A DNA stretch of 5,809 bases, taken from an uncultured Eubacteriales bacterium. Lineage in GTDB: Bacteria; Bacillota; Clostridia; Lachnospirales; Anaerotignaceae. The notes below the pieces were generated by a model. That model worked only from the letters and a program-made list of their open reading frames with translations. It was not told the origin of the DNA and did not search any database. Of the stretch, positions 4,801 through 5,809 are shown piece after piece. The DNA is taken from assembly GCA_934552695.1 (NCBI GenBank), contig CAKTER010000104.1, forward strand, positions 1 through 5,809, written 5' to 3'. Numbering within the stretch: the stretch's first letter is position 1; each line of letters opens with the position of its first letter. The position numbers were made by a program, and so were the translations under genes.

Positions 4801-5809
4801 TGGTGTACCGCCAGGGGTTGTTGGGCGTAAAGATGACCTTCAGCTGCAGCGGCCCTGCCTGCAAAAGCGTGCTCGCCGTCAATGAATGGCCGTATATTTT
4901 CTGATCTTCATCCAGCGTGAATTTGCCGGAAACCTCCCCGTCTTCCGCCGTGGCCGCTCCGCCGGAGAGATATTCGTTGGCAAATACAACGAAGCACAGG
5001 TCGCCGCCGTAGAGCTGCTTGGAGTAGGTGGGCGGCTCCAGAACGGGCGTAAAGACACGGTCATCAATGAGCGTTATTCTGGCGGTTGCCCTGACCGTGC
5101 TGGTCGGCTCCAGCTTATCCGTGTAGCGACTCTGTTCAACATGCAGCTCGCCGGTAATGATCTGCTCGCCATACAGGTTCGGGTTATAGGTGGAGCTGTC
5201 CCAAGTCACGGGGATGGGGTTGAAGCTTGTCCCCGTGTTGGTCTCTACCATGACGCCGTAAGGATGAACGGGAAGCCCCAGATCCTCAAACGCCGTGCCA
5301 AGGGGCTTGTCCGTGATGACCACGTCTTTCGGGACTCTGGTAATTGTGCGCTTTATCCCCGTCACGGTAACGATGCATTCCGCCGTGGTGTATACATTCG
5401 CCTCTTTGGGGACAAAGAGGACTTCCATGCGGTTTTCGCCCGGGCGTGCGACTCTGCCGCCTCCGTTGTTCTTGAAGCGGAACGAGCCGGGAACGACGAC
5501 GTCCGTCCCCTCGACCTTCGCTTCGCCGCCTTGGAGGGCCTCGTCCATGTACTCGTTGCCGACATACCCCTCCGCAGGCAGCGTGGGCGGGGTCGTGATG
5601 AACGTTTGGGTGAGCTGCAAAAGTTCTCCGTAACCCGTACCACAGGTTTCGCAAATGGCCTGCTCCGTGGCGGTAGCCGTGCCGCCGGAGCAGTTGGCTG
5701 TTTCGGTATGGCTGCTGTCCGTGGCACAGGTGCGGGTATGCGTCCCATTGCCATTGGAGGTCCATTCGCCCCAGCTATGATTGTGTACCTCCCATATGGC
5801 ATAGATGGT
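1895..5809 (-). CDS. Large SLH-domain cell-surface protein with Ig-like and InlB-type repeats (5' end outside window)
   Basis: The reading frame enters complete at 5809 and ends with TAG at 1897-1895, giving 1304 visible residues (numbered here from the edge). A TTG at 5620 is not a credible start, because coding sequence with a recognisable motif continues upstream. Order: T-I-Y-A-I-W (1-6), the end of an InlB-type repeat; a His/Cys/Thr-rich linker with C28, C40, C53 and C56 (9-63); three Ig-like modules (about 68-248, 253-447 and 458-647); an uncharacterised domain (about 653-755); a stretch resembling Big_2 Ig-like folds (about 762-863); an MBG-like domain ending in N-G-T-L-T-V (about 864-960); two InlB/Flg_new repeats (965-1031, 1046-1110); and three SLH domains (1121-1299). 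SLH domains bind secondary cell-wall polymer, so the protein should be exported and anchored by its C-terminus, projecting an extended repeat array. No LPxTG motif or enzymatic domain is visible. The signal peptide and promoter must lie beyond the right edge. A role as adhesin or S-layer-associated protein is inference; the architecture is clear. Confidence 0.93.
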   Translation of the reverse strand, partial: TIYAIWEVHNHSWGEWTSNGNGTHTRTCATDSSHTETANCSGGTATATEQAICETCGTGYGELLQLTQTFITTPPTLPAEGYVGNEYMDEALQGGEAKVEGTDVVVPGSFRFKNNGGGRVARPGENRMEVLFVPKEANVYTTAECIVTVTGIKRTITRVPKDVVITDKPLGTAFEDLGLPVHPYGVMVETNTGTSFNPIPVTWDSSTYNPNLYGEQIITGELHVEQSRYTDKLEPTSTVRATARITLIDDRVFTPVLEPPTYSKQLYGGDLCFVVFANEYLSGGAATAEDGEVSGKFTLDEDQKIYGHSLTASTLLQAGPLQLKVIFTPNNPWRYTKAECTIDVNVIPRTFQEATVGHITDKKIGTPFEELGLSDSFSFNAVGDVNDPNGTGSGYDMPVVTSWDFSTYDPHSFEEQTIYGEVNRTVLEKYFTIPEGADLRAVRKVQLQPDPVETEITQAPVFQWKNGDFTLPENTIFTWRKLQVGTYSTEVGTLTGGVAKAKGSDTVAPGRFSFKNAPPFYLKTPGEHEVTVVFTPDDTRLYKPTETTIKINAIKNTIRDTDEPNPITDKPVGTTFAALGLPEDVVINGADGAWCWVDVVWEESSYDAQSSDWQTITGTLVLDEDDQDIFQQPEPAVTAAIRVKLVEKDEPSAEELVDPIIRIIPTRGNEYFAQQGTRTAADFFKPGEVPKGAKIIAITPPASPSILDSIRIDNDGTLHYAKNAAGSGGLATDVYTVTITRDDDAPITAPLTVRQYIFAGFRAAVDVSDWVYGDTRTYKWKVLNPGENGTWSAIMQEQGIFEIYEETVDTTSEPGVSHYTTKVRAIKAGYTHIDILYVSDTTASWSPWTHSTVFAGGRVYVRGLTVTAGSATITKGDALPTDLVTCIGLLESEGRTDDRDTVLENALSYRLLDANNEEVTADTAQNTPGTYTVVPIAALKPGWDERYSLNRVNGTLTVEDKVVEEFTITFDGNGGTPSVDSMTTADQKLASLPDASRRNYRFDGWYTEKSGGTMITTDTVFPDHTTVYAHWTYTGSSYNVPVAYHTLRFETGGGSDMTNVRGTYNTYIDLTQYVPTRHGYTFAGWYSDRDLTEPVSDVYLTQDRTVYAGWHREEAPGPGANPFADVSEKDWFYGDVLFVYENGWMLGTSKTLFSPLGTVTRGMMATVLWRMEDSPAPTGKSSFADVEAGMWYADAIAWTAENGIFMGYDKDRFGPEIPISREQLAAILYRYAGYQGYDTAGKGNLDTFKDADKITDYATTAMEWAVGNGLIKGKSDELLDPQGTATRREIAAILHRFFEKYERM
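1913..2449 (-). repeat. Three C-terminal SLH domains
   Basis: The three domains cover about 2449-2300, 2266-2117 and 2071-1913. Each has the F-x-D-V/A opening, an aromatic W/Y or helix segment, an N-G-x-x-x-G turn, and a closing T/S-R helix. The closing motif that is canonically TRAE reads TRGM in the first domain, SREQ in the second and TRRE in the third. Three copies at a terminus is the usual count for a wall-binding SLH unit. The first copy is the most altered at the ligand-contact motif. Confidence 0.9.
2480..2917 (-). repeat. Two InlB-type (Listeria-Bacteroides, Flg_new) beta-grasp repeats
   Basis: Copy 1 is at 2917-2717 and copy 2 at 2674-2480. Both show the family hallmarks: an F-x-x-G-G-G/N-x-x opening, a Y-x-F-x-G-W-Y core (Y-R-F-D-G-W-Y and Y-T-F-A-G-W-Y), and a T-V-Y-A-x-W ending. 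The same ending appears at the right edge (T-I-Y-A-I-W, 5809-5792), so at least one further copy probably lies upstream, outside the window. These small domains act as spacers or binding modules in surface proteins of Firmicutes. Confidence 0.88.
2930..3220 (-). repeat. MBG-like domain
   Basis: This ~97-residue stretch begins L-T-V-T-A-G-S-A-T-I-T-K-G-D-A-L-P and ends R-Y-S-L-N-R-V-N-G-T-L-T-V. It has P-G-T-Y-T-V in the middle. That pattern of an opening strand, G-x-x-L-P, G-x-Y and N-G-x-L-T-V is typical of MBG-type beta-sandwich repeats in bacterial surface proteins. Only one copy is present here. Confidence 0.55.
3869..5608 (-). repeat. Three tandem ~190-residue Ig-like (Big_4-like) modules
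   Basis: Modules lie at about 5608-5066, 5053-4469 and 4438-3869. Each has a first half with G-G-x-A-x-x-x-G and G-x-F-x-F/L, then a V-x-F-x-P...Y strand pair. Next comes I-T-D-K-x-x-G-T-x-F-x-x-L-G-L at 5317-5270, 4735-4688 and 4111-4064. The second half has W-D/E-x-S-x-Y followed by Q-x-I-x-G-x-L/V. The second half resembles the bacterial Ig-like Big_4 pattern (V-x-W, Y-D, G-T-L). The copies share motifs but are well diverged overall, which points to old duplications rather than recent expansion. They probably form paired beta-sandwiches in a rod-like stalk. Confidence 0.7.
5642..5785 (-). other. Cys/His/Thr-rich surface-protein linker motif
   Basis: Within the SLH protein, residues 9-63 contain H-N-H-S-W-G-E-W, T-H-T-R-T-C, C-S-G-G-T-A-T-A-T-E-Q-A-I-C and C-G-T-G-Y-G-E-L. 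From memory, this resembles a motif common in clostridial surface proteins that carries C-x-G-G-T-A-T-C and C-x-x-C-G. The copy here keeps Cys28, Cys40, Cys53 and Cys56 but has Ala47 where a Cys is usual. The spacing would suit disulfides or a metal site in an exported domain. No function is established here. Confidence 0.5.

Noticed and set aside
5295..5620. TTG at 5620 as the start of the surface protein
   Set aside because: The same frame continues without a stop to 5809 and encodes a recognisable Cys motif and the end of an InlB-type repeat, so the real start is outside the window.
1..5809. CRISPR array, tRNA/rRNA gene, insertion sequence, toxin-antitoxin or defence system
   Set aside because: No regularly spaced direct repeats, cloverleaf or rRNA sequence, transposase or paired small genes were seen on either strand.

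Overview
The window looks like chromosomal DNA of a GC-rich gut-type clostridium, probably of the Oscillospiraceae kind (Flavonifractor/Oscillibacter-like). This is inferred from the high GC content, strong Gram-positive-style ribosome binding sites, and a large secreted S-layer-homology (SLH) protein built from InlB-type and Ig-like modules that are common in such organisms. The genus is not proven by anything seen here.

Layout: (1) Positions 1-99 hold an AT-rich promoter region with a perfect TATAAT box and a strong Shine-Dalgarno sequence. (2) Positions 100-1496 (+) hold a compact two-gene operon: a RimJ/RimL-type GNAT acetyltransferase followed, with an ATGA stop/start overlap, by a YjjU-like patatin-family serine hydrolase. 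(3) Positions 1497-1894 are a convergent intergenic region with several candidate intrinsic terminators, including a perfect 14-bp hairpin, one hairpin that is continuous only in minus-strand RNA, and about 200 bp of GC-rich, dyad-containing sequence without a recognisable gene. (4) Positions 1895-5809 (-) hold the 3' part of a very large gene. Its frame stays open to the right edge, so the N-terminus lies outside the window. The visible 1304 residues read, N to C: the tail of an InlB-type repeat, a Cys-containing linker, three diverged ~190-residue Ig-like modules, an uncharacterised domain, a Big_2-like stretch, an MBG-like domain, two InlB/Flg_new-type repeats, and three C-terminal SLH domains that should anchor it to the cell wall.

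The two transcription units converge and have no evident functional link. The left operon encodes small cytoplasmic enzymes whose substrates cannot be read from the sequence. The right gene encodes a wall-anchored, extended surface protein, perhaps an adhesin or S-layer-associated protein. I found no RNA gene, CRISPR array, insertion sequence or defence system. The most noteworthy items are the triple Ig-like module with its recurring ITDKxxGTxFxxLGL motif, the altered Cys motif at the right edge, and the strand-asymmetric terminator.
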